A stretch of DNA of 64,000 nt from Lethocerus indicus (taxonomy: Eukaryota > Arthropoda > Insecta > Hemiptera > Belostomatidae). The position numbers and the translations under genes are program-made. Under the pieces are notes generated by a model. That model saw only the letters and a program-made list of their open reading frames with translations, had not been told where the DNA came from and made no database searches. Location of the stretch: positions 1,984,001 to 2,048,000 of the forward strand of contig JACDQD010000105.1 in the NCBI GenBank assembly GCA_019843655.1. The letters run 5' to 3'. How positions within the stretch are numbered: position 1 is the stretch's first letter; every line of letters begins with the position of its first letter. Below are positions 12,929-25,679 of this stretch, one piece after another.

Positions 12929-15077
12929 GTAAGCATATCGGTAAAGACCACTGCAGATGGTTGAATTCATACCTCCTAAGTATCTCAGCGCAGAAGATAA
13001 CAAGGAGCTTTTAGTAAACCGCCTACCAGTCAGGATAAATATGAAATACTCGTTACTACTTTTCAATTAATTCAATTTAGCAATGCTGTTACACGGAGAG
13101 GACAAGCTAAAAGCTTATATTTATAAAAAATATAAATAGGGGATGTGTTTTATATACCTCCACCTCCGAACAGAATGAGAGTGAAATAGACCATTATTTA
13201 AAATACAACATGATAAATGAATTAAACATTTTTTTAATGTACTTACAATTGTTTGTCACAACGCATTAATTGTAACCTATTAGAGCGACATTTTGAAACA
13301 GAGTATATGAAAAACAATGCATTTTCATATCAGTCAATTTTTTTTAAAGTACCTAAGAGGTCTAATGTTTGTGTTTCTACATGAATTTGTTTCTAGACAA
13401 GGGACATTTTTTAAAATTTCCTATAAAATTCCAAGACTTGGGATCATAAATTAATATTGAACGGTTGGCTATACAGGTTGTTAGAGTGGAAGTTGGCTAA
13501 TTGATTCAAATATTGAGCGAGGTAGAGTATTGGACGGTGTGTAAAACCGAGTTACTAGTGAGTGCCGCTCCCTTCCCCCGCCAGGTAATTGGAATCGTTT
13601 AAAGGGACCACCCAAACAACGTCGGCCTCCCAAACCGACCACTTCGGTCCACTCACTCCGTCCACGCTCTCCACTCAAGATCAACTTGGACCCCTGAAAA
13701 TCCAATACCGGCAAAACTTCCCGATTTTACTGGGACATTTATCTACTTTGGAACACCTGTTATTTTGGCCTCCGAGGGTTTGGAATACTTTAGTTTGCTC
13801 TATCTTCTATCTCATCTCGCCGACTTGGTCTTTTGCTAAACCAGTGAGGGGAAACACAGGATCGACAAAAGTACGAGACATTTATAGTACCTGTGCCAAA
13901 ATTTTGGCTCATGACAAAAAATCGAATATTTAAAAGAAAATTCAAATCGATTGCAAACTTACAATTCCACCACCGGAAATAGAGCCGTAGTCAGACCCCC
14001 CCCCCATTACGGGACCGCTGATGAACGGATAACCCTTTATCCCTTTTTTATAACATTGCTGCATCTCACCACTTCTACCAGATATTGGTGCTCTTATTTC
14101 TGCACTTTATCGTAAGCAGTGGTTAAAGAACGAACTGCCAAACAGAGAATACTGCGATTGAAAAGTTACAAATTCGCCGCCGGTTATCGAACTGTACTTC
14201 GGGGGCCCATCCAGGTATCAGATGAAAATAAATCCAAACCTTGATTTTATATGCTTAATTAACGTACACCAAATATGGGACCCAAAACCCCAAATTGAAC
14301 ATTAAATACAATTTCAAATTTTTTAAAACAAGTCCTAAGAATTGGACAATTGTCAAGACCACGCAGCTTTATAGAGCTGTAGAGCTGGAATCTGACATCG
14401 AATAGTGATGTCAAGTAAAATACATACAAAGGAACTCCTCTTTTGCCGTATATGAATTTTTAAATGTGTCAATAATATACGAGTCGTCGAAATGTTATTT
14501 TATATTACGGTTTCATGATCATCTGTCTCGAGTTAAGAACAACTCTTCTAATCTCTTCATAAACGTCATTTTACTCGTTAGAGAATTTTTTTTTCAACAC
14601 TATGTCCAGCTACATTTACAACTCATTCGGCAACTGTGATAGGTCCAGGACTACGTTTGGTATAAACTTAGGAAGAATCCGTGGCGGTCTCAACCGTGGC
14701 ACGGTAGAGTGATTAATGGGATACCAAAAATAATAAATGGTGCAGAGACATTGGCCAAGAAAAGAACCGACACCCATGCCGTGATGATATGAAATTTCTT
14801 AAAAGAATCAGAGATTGCAGTCAACAATAGACTATGAAACGTCAATATCTTAAATATGACTCCAATTAACGATAAAATAGATCAGCGTAAACAAAAATTG
14901 GAAGAACACATTATACAAAGTTGTTCGGACTTACCTTATGAAGATATTAGTGTTTAAAACGGAGAGAAACATGAAAGTCAGAGCACCTCCGACAAGATGG
15001 CGTTAAGGACAGAACAGTCTTCCATGAAACCAAAATGGCTGCTTAAATAAAAACAAAAATAAAGCCGATAAATATAC
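12929..15077. other. Noncoding stretch between tentative exon and MITE
   Basis: No exon with convincing signals was found. It contains a decayed copy of the TGGTTTGGTC repeat near 13812-13850, a run of ten C at about 13997, and low-complexity AT-rich DNA. If the 12808 exon is part of the VWC gene, a missing exon of phase 2-in, 1-out should lie here. Confidence 0.4.
13812..13850 (+). repeat. Diverged copy of the TGGTTTGGTC repeat family (copy 2)
   Basis: CATCTCGCCGACTTGGTC plus TTTTGCTAAACCAG aligns with the family core (TCTCGCTGGTTTGGTC, TTTTGCTAGACCGG). Same orientation as the other copies. Confidence 0.5.
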
Positions 15078-15321
15078 AATTGTGCCCATAATTATGAAAG
15101 TGGTCTAAGTCATATATTTCTGGTTTCGAGATATTTAATGAATTGCTTTCGAATAAATTAACAAATATTTTTATATTATGCAACATTTTAATTTAGAATT
15201 TTATTAGTCTTGATTAATGGAAGTTTACTATGAATATGAAATTTTTTGTGAATTTCATATGAAAATGTTGTATTTAAAGTTTGAATTGACTTAGACCACT
15301 TTCATAATTATGGGCACAATT
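15078..15321. mobile_element. MITE with perfect 35-bp terminal inverted repeats
   Basis: The left terminus 15078-15112 begins AATTGTGCCCATAATTATGA and reads through GTGGTCTAAGTCA. Its exact reverse complement occupies 15287-15321. The whole element is 244 bp, AT-rich inside, with no open frame. Size, perfect long inverted termini and lack of coding capacity fit a miniature inverted-repeat transposable element. The perfection of the arms suggests recent activity or folding constraint. I could not identify a clear target-site duplication, so the superfamily is undecided. Confidence 0.85.
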
Positions 15322-15772
15322 ATCAATATTCGTGGATACGATACAGACCTAAGTTGAAACGCAGTAAGAGTGAGTTGTATAAGCTGTTTATCATACAATT
15401 TTTAGTGTGTTCCAAATAATGATTAATGTTTGAATACAACTGTTAATTTGCGTTTTCATCTTTCATATAAAATAAGAAAGACACTTTCTTGTACTTTATC
15501 AATATTGTTATTAGATGAATTGGAGTGATATACGCAAATTGTCACTGTTAAAGGTTAAAGGTAATTAAGCTTTCAACCACCGTAACTATTTGTTATACAT
15601 AACAAATCACTCCTGATTTCATAATACTCTAAGTTGCATACAAACCACTGTACATCATGAAAGACATCATGAAAATGAACTAAGAAATAAGCATATGCAT
15701 CATAAGTATAGCATAACAATTTAATAAAACATTGTATGCATTTCAATACTTTAATACATTTACCTTTTCCAG

Positions 15773-16128
15773 ATGTACAAAAGAATGTGCAAGAAGGGCA
15801 GTTCACACTGGATTTTAATAATTCGGAGATGGCAAATATTACAGGAGGTACAATAATATATTCTTTAAACAAACACTTTTTGGTTACTGAAAAATACTGA
15901 TTGGGAATTATTGATTTGTAATAGTTCATTCATTGAGATATTATTAGTAAGGTTAGAAACTTTGTTTAAGTGTTAATTAATTGCATAATAAACAAATAAA
16001 ATTACTGTAATTATTAATAGGTTTATTACAATTTCATTTATTAACAAATATTTGAATGAAATATATTTAAAAAAGTTCTGTTGTCACTGTTAATAGTTCT
16101 GTTGATAATTAAAAACTTTTAACATGGA

Positions 16129-16174
<46 letters not shown>

Positions 16175-19100
16175 TTGAGTTGCTGGCATCAGTATGTAGA
16201 AAGATAACCTATATCTTAATTTATAATTGGGGTTAAAAATATTTTTTATCATTCAGAAACTTTCAAGAATAGTAGTTTCTAATTTCATTCACACCATCAT
16301 TTTTCTACACTAATATTTAATTAACAATGAACATAATTTAAATTTAACATCCTTATTTACATTTATTGTAGGATGTGTTCTGAATGGGACACTTTATGAA
16401 GAAGGTTTGGCAATGATCACATCAAAGCACTGTGAGTACTGTTACTGCATCAAAGGAAAGCAACACTGTGTGAAACCACAGTGTGTTTTATCTGTACCAG
16501 GATGTCGACCTGTCTATGACAAACACTCCTGCTGTCCAACTAAATACAACTGCAGTGAGTGTTTACGCAGTGGTCCATTACCTCGGTGCACCATATGAAA
16601 ACTTAAGTAATGATAAATGTACTAGCACATGTGGAAAGAACTAAATAATATCAGATTAATAATAACAGCGACTTGCTTATCGAATTTCTTTGATATTGAG
16701 AAATATTTGGACAAGAAAGGGACTGCCAGTTCCATTTTTGTAAACTATCAATAATTATACTCATAAAATGAGCTTATGTATTAAATTTGAAAAAATATAT
16801 TATACATTCAAGAAGAATATTATTATATTATTAATAATAAAAATATAAATTTCAAAGAGTTCCTGCTTTATGTAAATAATTAAAATGATACATACCAAAA
16901 TGTCCTATTTTTAAACATTCTGTGGCACTAAATGAGGTTAGTCTGAATTGTTTATTGGTTTAAATATATTAATTTATATGATATAATAAAATAATATATT
17001 AATAAGAATTAACTAATTATCTATGTTTATGAAGTAAATATACTTGCCACAAAATATATTAAAGCATATTTCTTTAGTTAACTTGTTCATTATTAAGACA
17101 CACTTGCCTGACACATGTAGTTGAACTCACCTCCAGCTAATGCATTAAACATGTGCACAAGGCAATCTGTTTATCTATAATCATGTTTATTACTATTAGT
17201 AAATAAGTTAATATCTGATAATAATATAATTTGATCTCAAAATGTACTATGAACAACTAGTAGTTTGTTAAGAATTTAACTAATATTTTGTTCAAGGTAA
17301 TGTAACAAACTCAACAACTACATCAACCACATCACTGACTTCATCTTCATCTAACTTGACTGCAGGTTTAAATTATAATATTTTATAGAATATAGTTAAC
17401 TTAATGTAGTAACTTAAAGTTATTTGTAATTAGTTATACAAGTAACACCAGTGTTAATAATGTCCTGGTAATAGGTTAAGAATTACTCTTCCGAAACTAT
17501 AACCTATATATTTTCTGTTAATAAACTAAGCAGTCAATTAGCAACTTCTATTGTATGTTTACTATATCTATTTAAATAATTCATATATCTAATTATCTCT
17601 ATATAAGGTTGCAATGTGAATGATACAATCTACCCAGAAGGAGAAAGAATAGACTCTTTGGGTAAACAATGTGAAAACTGTTACTGCATGAAAGGAAAAG
17701 TAAGATGTGATCCTGTGGTTTGCAAAGTACCTTTCAAGAAACCATGTGTACCAATTCATACGAAAGGACATTGCTGTCCAACAAGCTACAATTGCAGTGC
17801 TATCCCAGGTCAGAATTTTTATTTTTATAATTCAACAGTAGTTCAACTAGTTGAATTCACCAGAAAACTAATACTGTTGTTTTATTTATTTCATTAGTTA
17901 GTACCATATAGAACAGTTTACTTCAAGCTGTTGTTATAATAAAGAAATTATAACTTTCAGGTAATCAACCAGTATTAGATAGAAATGATGCCAATGAAAC
18001 TACAGAGAAATTGAATACTGACTTGGTAATGTCTTATTATTAGATATAATTGCAATATATATGCATACATACATACCTGTAAATAAATAGGCATAATGTT
18101 CTATTGATACTATTGAAATATATTTCCACCCAACTCCAAAACTAAAACAATGCCTATAAAAATTAACAAAAACCAAAAATTATCATTCATTCACATTGAT
18201 AGTGTTTTTCAACAGAAAATCAAACTTTCAACAGCAGCAGAAGTAAATGATACAACACCATACAGCTATGATTCTACAACTATGGAATCTATATATGATA
18301 CAATTTTTAATGAAACAACGGAACTGGAAATGCAGAGTACAACAATGGAAACAACAATTATGACTGACTATGTGACAACAACTAATCTAGTATTCAATGA
18401 CACTGAGGAACGGTCTGGAGTAATTGATGCTTCACTAGATGAAGAAGTCACAATTGCAAGTACAGCAGACACTACGACAGAAACTGATGAAATCAATGGA
18501 TCAACAACCACAATGCCAGATACTGGCCTAAACTCAGAAAATGTCACAAAACTCCAAAAACCTATTCCTTCTGAAATTGAGGCATTATTGAACAAAACAC
18601 GTGAGAAGGATGAAGATTATGAATATGATTACAATGAACCATCATTACCTCCTTCTTTACCAAATCTTCGGTAATTATAATATTAACATTATTACTATGT
18701 TCTATGTTCTTTGTGTGTATCATGTACATATAATAATTTTGTTGAGAATACTCAGTGTTAATATAATAAACATATGCAGAAAATATTAAAACTTAAAATG
18801 TACAATGATTTAATGAACTAAATATTAATTAATCATTAATACAAAGGCCTAATTTAAAGCAACTAAGAGTGGGAATTTGAATTCTTAACATTCAAATGAA
18901 AAATATGTAAATAATGTTCATCATTTAATAATTATTTACAAGGAAAACTACATCAAAATAAAAAGTAAAACTTCAATAACTGATATTGTAACAGAATAAT
19001 ACCCTTCGTTGCTGCTGATGCTGTAGTGAATGATCCAGAGGATAGTATTTACAAGCCAATTCAAGAAAAGGTCAGTGCAACAGAAAACCCTCTGTACTAT

Positions 19101-21608
19101 GACGCCTCACATACAAATAGGTTTTCACCACCTGCAGAAACAGAGGGTAAACTATATTTATGAAAACTCAGTATCTACAAAGTAGTAAAAATTAAAATAA
19201 TATATTTCAATTTTATTTGTTTAATTCTCTTAGCATGAATAATTTCAGGTGGTTTCATGCCTCGAGATCCAACTATAGATGGTCCATTTTATGAATCAAA
19301 ATATGATCCATCATATTCAACAAATCATAATGGAATACCAATGGAAATCACATCGGAAACTATACTACCTCCAATTACGGAACCACCAAAACGTTATGAT
19401 AGTGGTAAAAACTAGAAACTGTATTATAATTAGGCTACACTTATTTTCTTAATCAGCCAAATAGAAGTCATAATTTATTTTGTCATCACAGCATCTAAAC
19501 ATACTTTATAAGCTGCAGAATAAATATCCTTCAAGGATGTATTCATTATAAAGCAGTTATTAACTAATTAATATAATTCTACAAATTTAATCTAGTCCAC
19601 ATAACATTTGTGCCCATTTTCAGGCATTGAGGTAAACTAAATAATTTTAAATACAAACTAAATCTTAATTTTTTTAAATTTATAACTATTTAAAAAAATT
19701 TGTTTGTTCCCATGTTTTCAGGGGAAGATGGTGATATTAATAAGTTATGTGAAATGTACAATCCTATATTTTTACATGCTTTAAAACTGGTTGAGAACTG
19801 CATTGAACATAAAGTAGAGCTATTATGTGATACAAATTATATAATTAAAAAAAATTTAAAAACATTCTTAATTTCTTTTTACTTTATGACTATTAATGTA
19901 TTAATATTATGCCTAATTTATATAAATGGATATAAAGTATACATATTGATTTAAGGTTAAACTGAGATAAAAATTTCTACTGTCCTGTCAAGTATTTAAT
20001 TAATAAAAGCTACAATCTTGTTAAAATTGTACTTTTAATTTATCACATGTTGTACACATTTTAATTTAAACACATTTCATTGAGAATGATAAATATCCAA
20101 AGATTAGTTTTTATATATTGTTTATAAATATTTAAAACGTAATTTAAAGGAACCCATTTGAACAGATAATGAACAAGACAGTTAACTGTAGTAAGAATTA
20201 TTAAAAATCATTTCTGTTTTATAGAAAAATGTATGTTTGGTGAAGGAGCATATAGTCATGGTGAAGTAGTAACAGAACCTAATGCCTGCGAAGTTTGTGT
20301 TTGCTACTATGGGGAAATTCATTGTCAAGAACCAAAATGTGCACCTGTTAGTTCTGGATGTCACAGAGTTCGTGATGTGCCTGGTGCTTGTTGTGGTAGA
20401 ATAGTTTGTGGTAAGAAATTAGTACATTCAAGAGTTGGAACATATTGAAAATAAAACAGATAAATAATGAACATGGATAACATCTATTTATAGTCTATTT
20501 ACGTATGAAATAATAATAATAAAACTGCTATTTTTTAGGTTCAATAGACAACAATGCTCCTACAAGAGTTATAGATCGATCTGACACAGTTACCCTATCA
20601 ATAATGGATCATGAAACTTTATCGCATTTACCAGCTATTACAGTAGCAGATGATATCATAACACCAGATCCATTCAGAGATGTAATCAAAACAGAGCCAG
20701 CACCAGATTTAGGACACCTGATAGGGGAAATAATGCCATACCTTTATAAGCCCACAACACATAATCATTTATTAAGCACGATGATGAGCAAAGTGAAAGG
20801 TTATCCAGGAGAGAAGAACAAGTTTTCCATAAATGCTAATGTACTTTCTGAGTCATTACCAGCTCATACAACACCATACAGTTTGCTTCAAAACAAAAGT
20901 GATGATGTCACACAAACAACACAAATACCGGATAATAAACAAAATATTAAAGAGACAAATACAACTGGAAATTACACCAAAGATATATATAATAATGGAA
21001 TAATAAGTAGTTCACTTATACAAGACACCACAGAAGAAAATACAGGTTACAACAGTTTTTCATTCCAAAGTGTATTTGATATGTTATTCAGTGGTGATGA
21101 ATTAACAAATTCAAAATCTGACAGTGTATCAAAAATATCCAGTCATCCAATTGTATCGAATTATAATAAAACACTCCCTTCAAATACTTCAGAAGTTTTG
21201 GAAGCAAATAAAAATGTCACTATTAGTTTGAAGAATAGTACTTTCAGCAATATCAATTGTTCATTTGACCCAATAATTAACTCTCAAACCGACAAAAAGC
21301 AATCTTCTACATTATCAAATTCATCAGTTAAACCATCTATTTTAGCAATTAAAAATGGAGCGACAAACAAACCATTACCAATGACTACTATGGATTCTCC
21401 CACATTAACAACACAAAGCACATCAGGATACTTCCCTCCTATTTCTGTACCAGATCCAGGGGCAGCATCAGGCCTTTTGAAATTAGCAGGCTGCAATATA
21501 TATGGAAGAATGTATAGGGTTGGAAGAATCATAACTGAATTGTCCGGACCTTGCTTGGAATGCATGTGTACAGATGTAGGAGTTCAGTGTAAACAACTGC
21601 CTTGTTGA
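15773..21608 (+). CDS. Secreted multi-VWC-domain protein with mucin-like linkers
   Basis: Ten exons agree in phase: 15773-15847, 16372-16554, 17297-17365, 17608-17808, 17961-18025, 18216-18670, 18995-19146, 19249-19404, 20225-20410 and 20539-21608 (stop TGA). They give at least 870 residues. The 5' end with the signal peptide is missing and should lie upstream. Three complete von Willebrand factor C modules are visible, in exons 2, 4 and 9, with the expected CxxCxC and CCP/CCG cysteine patterns (CEYCYC, CENCYC, CEVCVC). A partial fourth (CLECMC...CKQLPC) forms the very C-terminus. Linkers are Thr/Ser/Asn-rich, carry many N-glycosylation sequons and are acidic around EDEDYEYDYNE-like stretches. 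VWC proteins usually act outside the cell as matrix components or BMP ligand binders. Insect tenectin and kielin/chordin-like proteins share this architecture, but I cannot name the orthologue. Confidence 0.8.
16132..16169. repeat. (TA)n microsatellite in intron
   Basis: About 19 TA units in the intron between the first two detected exons of the VWC-domain gene. Confidence 0.95.
19526..19830 (+). pseudogene. Partial duplicate of ZSWIM7 intron 1 and exon 2
   Basis: Inside the VWC gene intron 19405-20224. Positions 19707-19815 repeat ZSWIM7 exon 2 and its acceptor (TGTTTTCAG then GGAAGATGGTGATATTAA), with the motif TTACATGCTTTA shared exactly. Flanking bases 19526-19600 match intron-1 sequence around 25942-26030 (TACTAATTAATATAAT and similar). 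Because intronic sequence is included, this is a DNA-level segmental copy, not a retrocopy. Small indels break the frame after about 30 codons, and no SWIM-motif exon follows, so it cannot make a working protein. Confidence 0.8.
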
Positions 21609-23707
21609 CATAAAATATATCTGATTGGGACACCAACATACTTCACAACATGACACTTATTCTGTCACAAACCAATCTCATATTACTAATAGAAATTTAA
21701 AATAAAGTTATATAAATACATTGCCATAACAGTTCCATGATGTAAAACCTTCAAATACTAAGTTAGTTCTGTCATTGCTAAATACATAATAAAATTGGTT
21801 ATTTTCTAAATTGTTTTAATAATATTAGGAATACGTATTTACTTTCTTTAATGACTGTATGTTTAATAATATTGTCAGCATATAAAAATTTACATAAACT
21901 ACAGAATTGTAAAACAGCACTGTTAGATAATTTTATTTTGATATAATAATGAATCAGATTATTATAGGTATTTTCATATAATGAGCAGAACTATTGAAAA
22001 TACTAATATTCTTATATTCTCATTGTATTTCCTTCAGTTATATTGTTACTAAGTATTACCATAACTGCAGAATATTTGTCTGCATTCCGACTATTTCAAT
22101 AACTGTCTTCAATTAGGAGGAGGTTTAATTTTGGTTGTGATAGTTATATTTATGAAAGACTTTGAATTTATTATGACAGAATGTTAAGACATTATGAAGG
22201 ACTATCCTGTTTATCTGCTGGAGAGCTATTAAGTGATAGTACAATATTGACATATCTATTGTCAGTTTATTTAAAAAAGGAAGAAACCAAACATGTCAAT
22301 GTAAATAAATTCACTGATTTGTTAATTATTTATACTTAGGCAAATGTAATTAACTGGCAGTATAAAACTGGTTTGTATACTGTACAACTATTTAAGTGTG
22401 TTCTTCAAATTCTGTACATAGTAATTTCTAATTGATAAGGGTCTCATTTAATAATTGTAAACTACATAGACAAATGTGAATCAACGATAAATCACCTATA
22501 TAAATAATAAATCATACATTCATATGTGACAATTTTAATACATTAATTCTAGTGAAATTAGGTAAAAATAACACAATTACACATATTGCATAATACAAAA
22601 AGACTGATTAAAAATAAATTTACAATATATAATTTATTACTTTTTCTTGCATTATTTAAATGAGACCTTTCAATAATTGTAATTTTTACATAAACAGGTT
22701 AAGGCTGATTAAAAAAGTTGAGTAACTGGAAGAAGTGTAGAAATTTGTTACATTTTTTAAGCAGTTGTGTGCTTATATAAATGGTGTATGTACTAACAGT
22801 AGCATAACAATTGAAACAATAATATTTATGGGTGTAATATTATTGAGCTCAAATCAGTAACAAAAATAATTTTGAACCCTAATTAATACTAATAGGCCAT
22901 ACTCCATTAAAGAAATAGTTAACAATATTATTCCCTAAAGCATCAGTTTATTCAAAATTATTTAAGAAAATGTATGATTCATAATTAGAATTTGTAACCA
23001 GATCAGATGTAATATTGTATTTACTCTTTTCCAGTTCATAAGATAAAAGAATGTTGCTAGTTACTACAGATATGTAGAGTAGTCAATTAGGAAACTGCTT
23101 TAGGTAATTTGGGGCTGTTTTAGCATAGTTTTAACAGTATTTTTAAATAGTATTTCCTCATTTACTGTTTACCACATACTCTATTATTTTAAAATAGGCT
23201 TTATACTGAAACTGATCTCAGATTATGATACCTGCTGTATTACTTACCTATGGATAATAGCATACATACATAATTTAAAGAGGTTTTCATAAGTAATATA
23301 CTGTGCTGAAACCTTTATTGTTACTTAAATATAATGCCCTGATGAATATTTTCCATCAATGTTCATAACAAATATTTAAATATGATGTATTGTGAGAAAA
23401 GTTTTGAATTCATGCATTAATATTAAAGATTGTTGTACACATTTTCAATCAAAAAAATGAATTGTATCAGTTCCAAATTATTTATAGATTGTAGGGTGCC
23501 ATATAGAGGCTTATTTATAGATAATATATATAAATATAATGTCTTATTTTACTAAGTTGTTACTGGACACTGTATACCCAAACCTAATTTATTTATTATT
23601 TGAGAAGTAAAATGAATGTAAATTAATCAAATGAAAATGTATAATATTTAAATTTGTATAGTATAAACTTCTTCCTACAACTTCAGAACAAAGTAGTTCT
23701 TAAAGCT
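21609..23707. other. 3' untranslated region and intergenic DNA between convergent genes
   Basis: A consensus AATAAA at 21702-21707 lies 94 bases after the VWC gene stop and is its likely polyadenylation signal. The rest is AT-rich with no open frame. The minus-strand gene ending at 23708 probably terminates in the 23.5-23.7 kb part. Confidence 0.6.
21702..21707 (+). terminator. Polyadenylation signal AATAAA of the VWC-domain gene
   Basis: Canonical hexamer 94 bases downstream of the stop codon, in the expected orientation. Confidence 0.55.
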
Positions 23708-24622
23708 TTACAAATTACTTATTTTTATCCTAGAATTTTGTACTTCTCCTAAAATCTTCCTCATGTTTTCTACAATATAATCAATGTAGGTTTGTGAATT
23801 TAGTTGTGGAAGAATCCATTCTGAATATACATAATCAAGGAAAAAATAGACACTAATTACACCAGAGACTGTAAGTAAAGTTCTATATAAAACTTTGATT
23901 GACATTCCTATGTTATATATTGTTCCTGATTCTGTTGCTAAAAAGTAATTAATTAAGTTTTTTACTTTATACAACACTGTTGGAAGCATATTTTCAGTAT
24001 CTTTACTAATCCTTTGATTTGTCAATTCGTGGGATATAATGTGAATTGGATCTGTTTGTGTTGCTTTCTCGAATTCAGTAATAACTTCATTGTCCAATAA
24101 TGCACAATTTGAGCAACAGTGAAGTCTAGGAATAGGGCCGCGTTGAGTACATCGCTGTATATGCTCAATCCAGTTGTTAGCAAACTTACTGTCCAAACCC
24201 TTCATATCCATATCACAATTTTCTTCAAGATTAAAAGTATTATGTGTTCCTGAATCAAAATTGTAGTTGCATTCAGAAAAAACTTCTTGAGGATGTCCTA
24301 GTACGTTTTCCACGTTGGTGAATGCGCAAGAAACATTCTCAGTAAGAAGTTTCTGTCCATTCTGCATTCCGGTCAAATAACTTGAATTCCTGTTTTGTTC
24401 ATTAGTGGCTTGTTCGTGATTATAACAACGAAAGTCAAACTCAGGTTTATCATTTCTGGTTCTGATCTTTACAAACCTGGGATTGTTCATATTCGGTTCC
24501 ACGGACATGTTTTGTAGACCAAATTCGTCATATAATCCATACTCATACTGATGATATTTTAGCAAATCAAAATTCTTGTTTGAAACATTTGTGAATTTTG
24601 AAAACGGATTCCAATTGCTCAT
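23708..24622 (-). CDS. Uncharacterised single-exon protein with C-terminal membrane segment
   Basis: An uninterrupted frame of 304 codons from ATG (24622) to stop, far longer than chance in this AT-rich DNA. I do not recognise a family. The N-terminal two thirds are polar and Asn-rich, with an early NPFSKF motif. A small cysteine cluster (LHCCSNC) lies near residue 170. A hydrophobic stretch near residues 245-265 (LLTVSGVISVYFFLDYVY) could be one transmembrane helix, followed by a short tail of about 40 residues. There is no N-terminal signal peptide, so a tail-anchored or single-pass membrane protein is possible. Neighbours: convergent with the VWC gene and divergent from ZSWIM7, whose start is about 1.06 kb away. 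It could be a rapidly evolving orthologue of something known. Confidence 0.7.
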   Translation of the reverse strand: MSNWNPFSKFTNVSNKNFDLLKYHQYEYGLYDEFGLQNMSVEPNMNNPRFVKIRTRNDKPEFDFRCYNHEQATNEQNRNSSYLTGMQNGQKLLTENVSCAFTNVENVLGHPQEVFSECNYNFDSGTHNTFNLEENCDMDMKGLDSKFANNWIEHIQRCTQRGPIPRLHCCSNCALLDNEVITEFEKATQTDPIHIISHELTNQRISKDTENMLPTVLYKVKNLINYFLATESGTIYNIGMSIKVLYRTLLTVSGVISVYFFLDYVYSEWILPQLNSQTYIDYIVENMRKILGEVQNSRIKISNL

Positions 24623-25679
24623 GTAAAAATAAATTATAGCGCAATTTGAATCAAATTAAAACACACAATCATTCATTAAAACACTCCATTTCATATTTCC
24701 GTTATAATTTGTAACCATAAACAAAGACCAGCTGTTTAGTATTGAATAAAAATAAATGCGAATATTTAAATATAATATGACCAGAAAGTTGTATATAGTT
24801 AACGCTTATAATTGCTGCCTATAGCAATATGCCCCCCCCCTCTATATATAGTTTTCTAGAACATTTCCAAGAGTAAAATAATCAAAATCATATCGTGGAC
24901 ATTAAATTTTTTACTAGTTATATTTAACGTTAAAACCTCACAAAAATTGAAAACGATTGAAATGAAATAATGATCCAAAACGAAATTAAGGTTATAATGA
25001 ATTACCTTTTTAAAATGTGCTACGTGCTTTTTTTCATGTACATTATTTTCATAGTTTATTTACATTATAAGATTACACGATCTTCATGTGATTTACAAAT
25101 AATATATTTAAATTAAAAATAATAATGTTTAAGTACTTCACGTATATGATTTTCTATGCAATATATAACAAATACCAACAACTATATGTCCAGTAGTTAG
25201 GGTTCCGGGTTGCTTATTAACCTTTTCTTAATTTTGGTGCTTGTTATTCATCGTAAACGAGGTTTAGTGACATTTTACGGTACGAACAAAATATGTGATT
25301 ATGAGCTTGCACTTTCTTGTTCTTAACAAATTAATATTATCCAGTTCAAACTGGTCAAATGGACCAGGCACAATTGTTCAAACTTGGCAATATTCACACC
25401 AATACATGATAAATTTAAACTAGAAAAACTTGCTTAGGAATCAATTGACATTTGAGACAGTATTGTAAAATCAAGGTGGCACATGGAAAGAAATAGTGAA
25501 TGTGTAGGTTAACCGAGTTATATCAAAATTGTATTTGAACTGCTAATTAGCTTTGTATATTCAGGTTTTTTCCGGCATTATGTACCCAAAAGTTTGATTA
25601 TACATTTTAAATACCTATATGTTATATATGTACGTCTTTCAATTGTTATTTAATTTTGCAGACGACTTAGTTAAGGATT
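24623..25679. promoter_or_regulatory. Intergenic region between divergent genes
   Basis: This 1.06 kb separates the minus-strand membrane-protein gene from ZSWIM7 and must hold both promoters. No TATA box was obvious at the expected distances. A run of ten C is at about 24831. Bases 25205-25570 are repeated in ZSWIM7 intron 1 (see findings). Confidence 0.4.
25205..25570. repeat. Diverged local duplication, upstream copy
   Basis: Shares long similar stretches with 26225-26505, for example TTTAGTGACATTTTA, CACTTTCTTGTTCTTAAC and GAGTTATATCAAAATT, in the same order and orientation. This copy contains an extra piece around 25391-25460 that is missing downstream but reappears at 28293-28362. Confidence 0.7.

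Noticed and set aside
13589..13933. 114-codon plus-strand open frame
   Set aside because: Overlaps a decayed dispersed repeat and shows no known domain or splice support.
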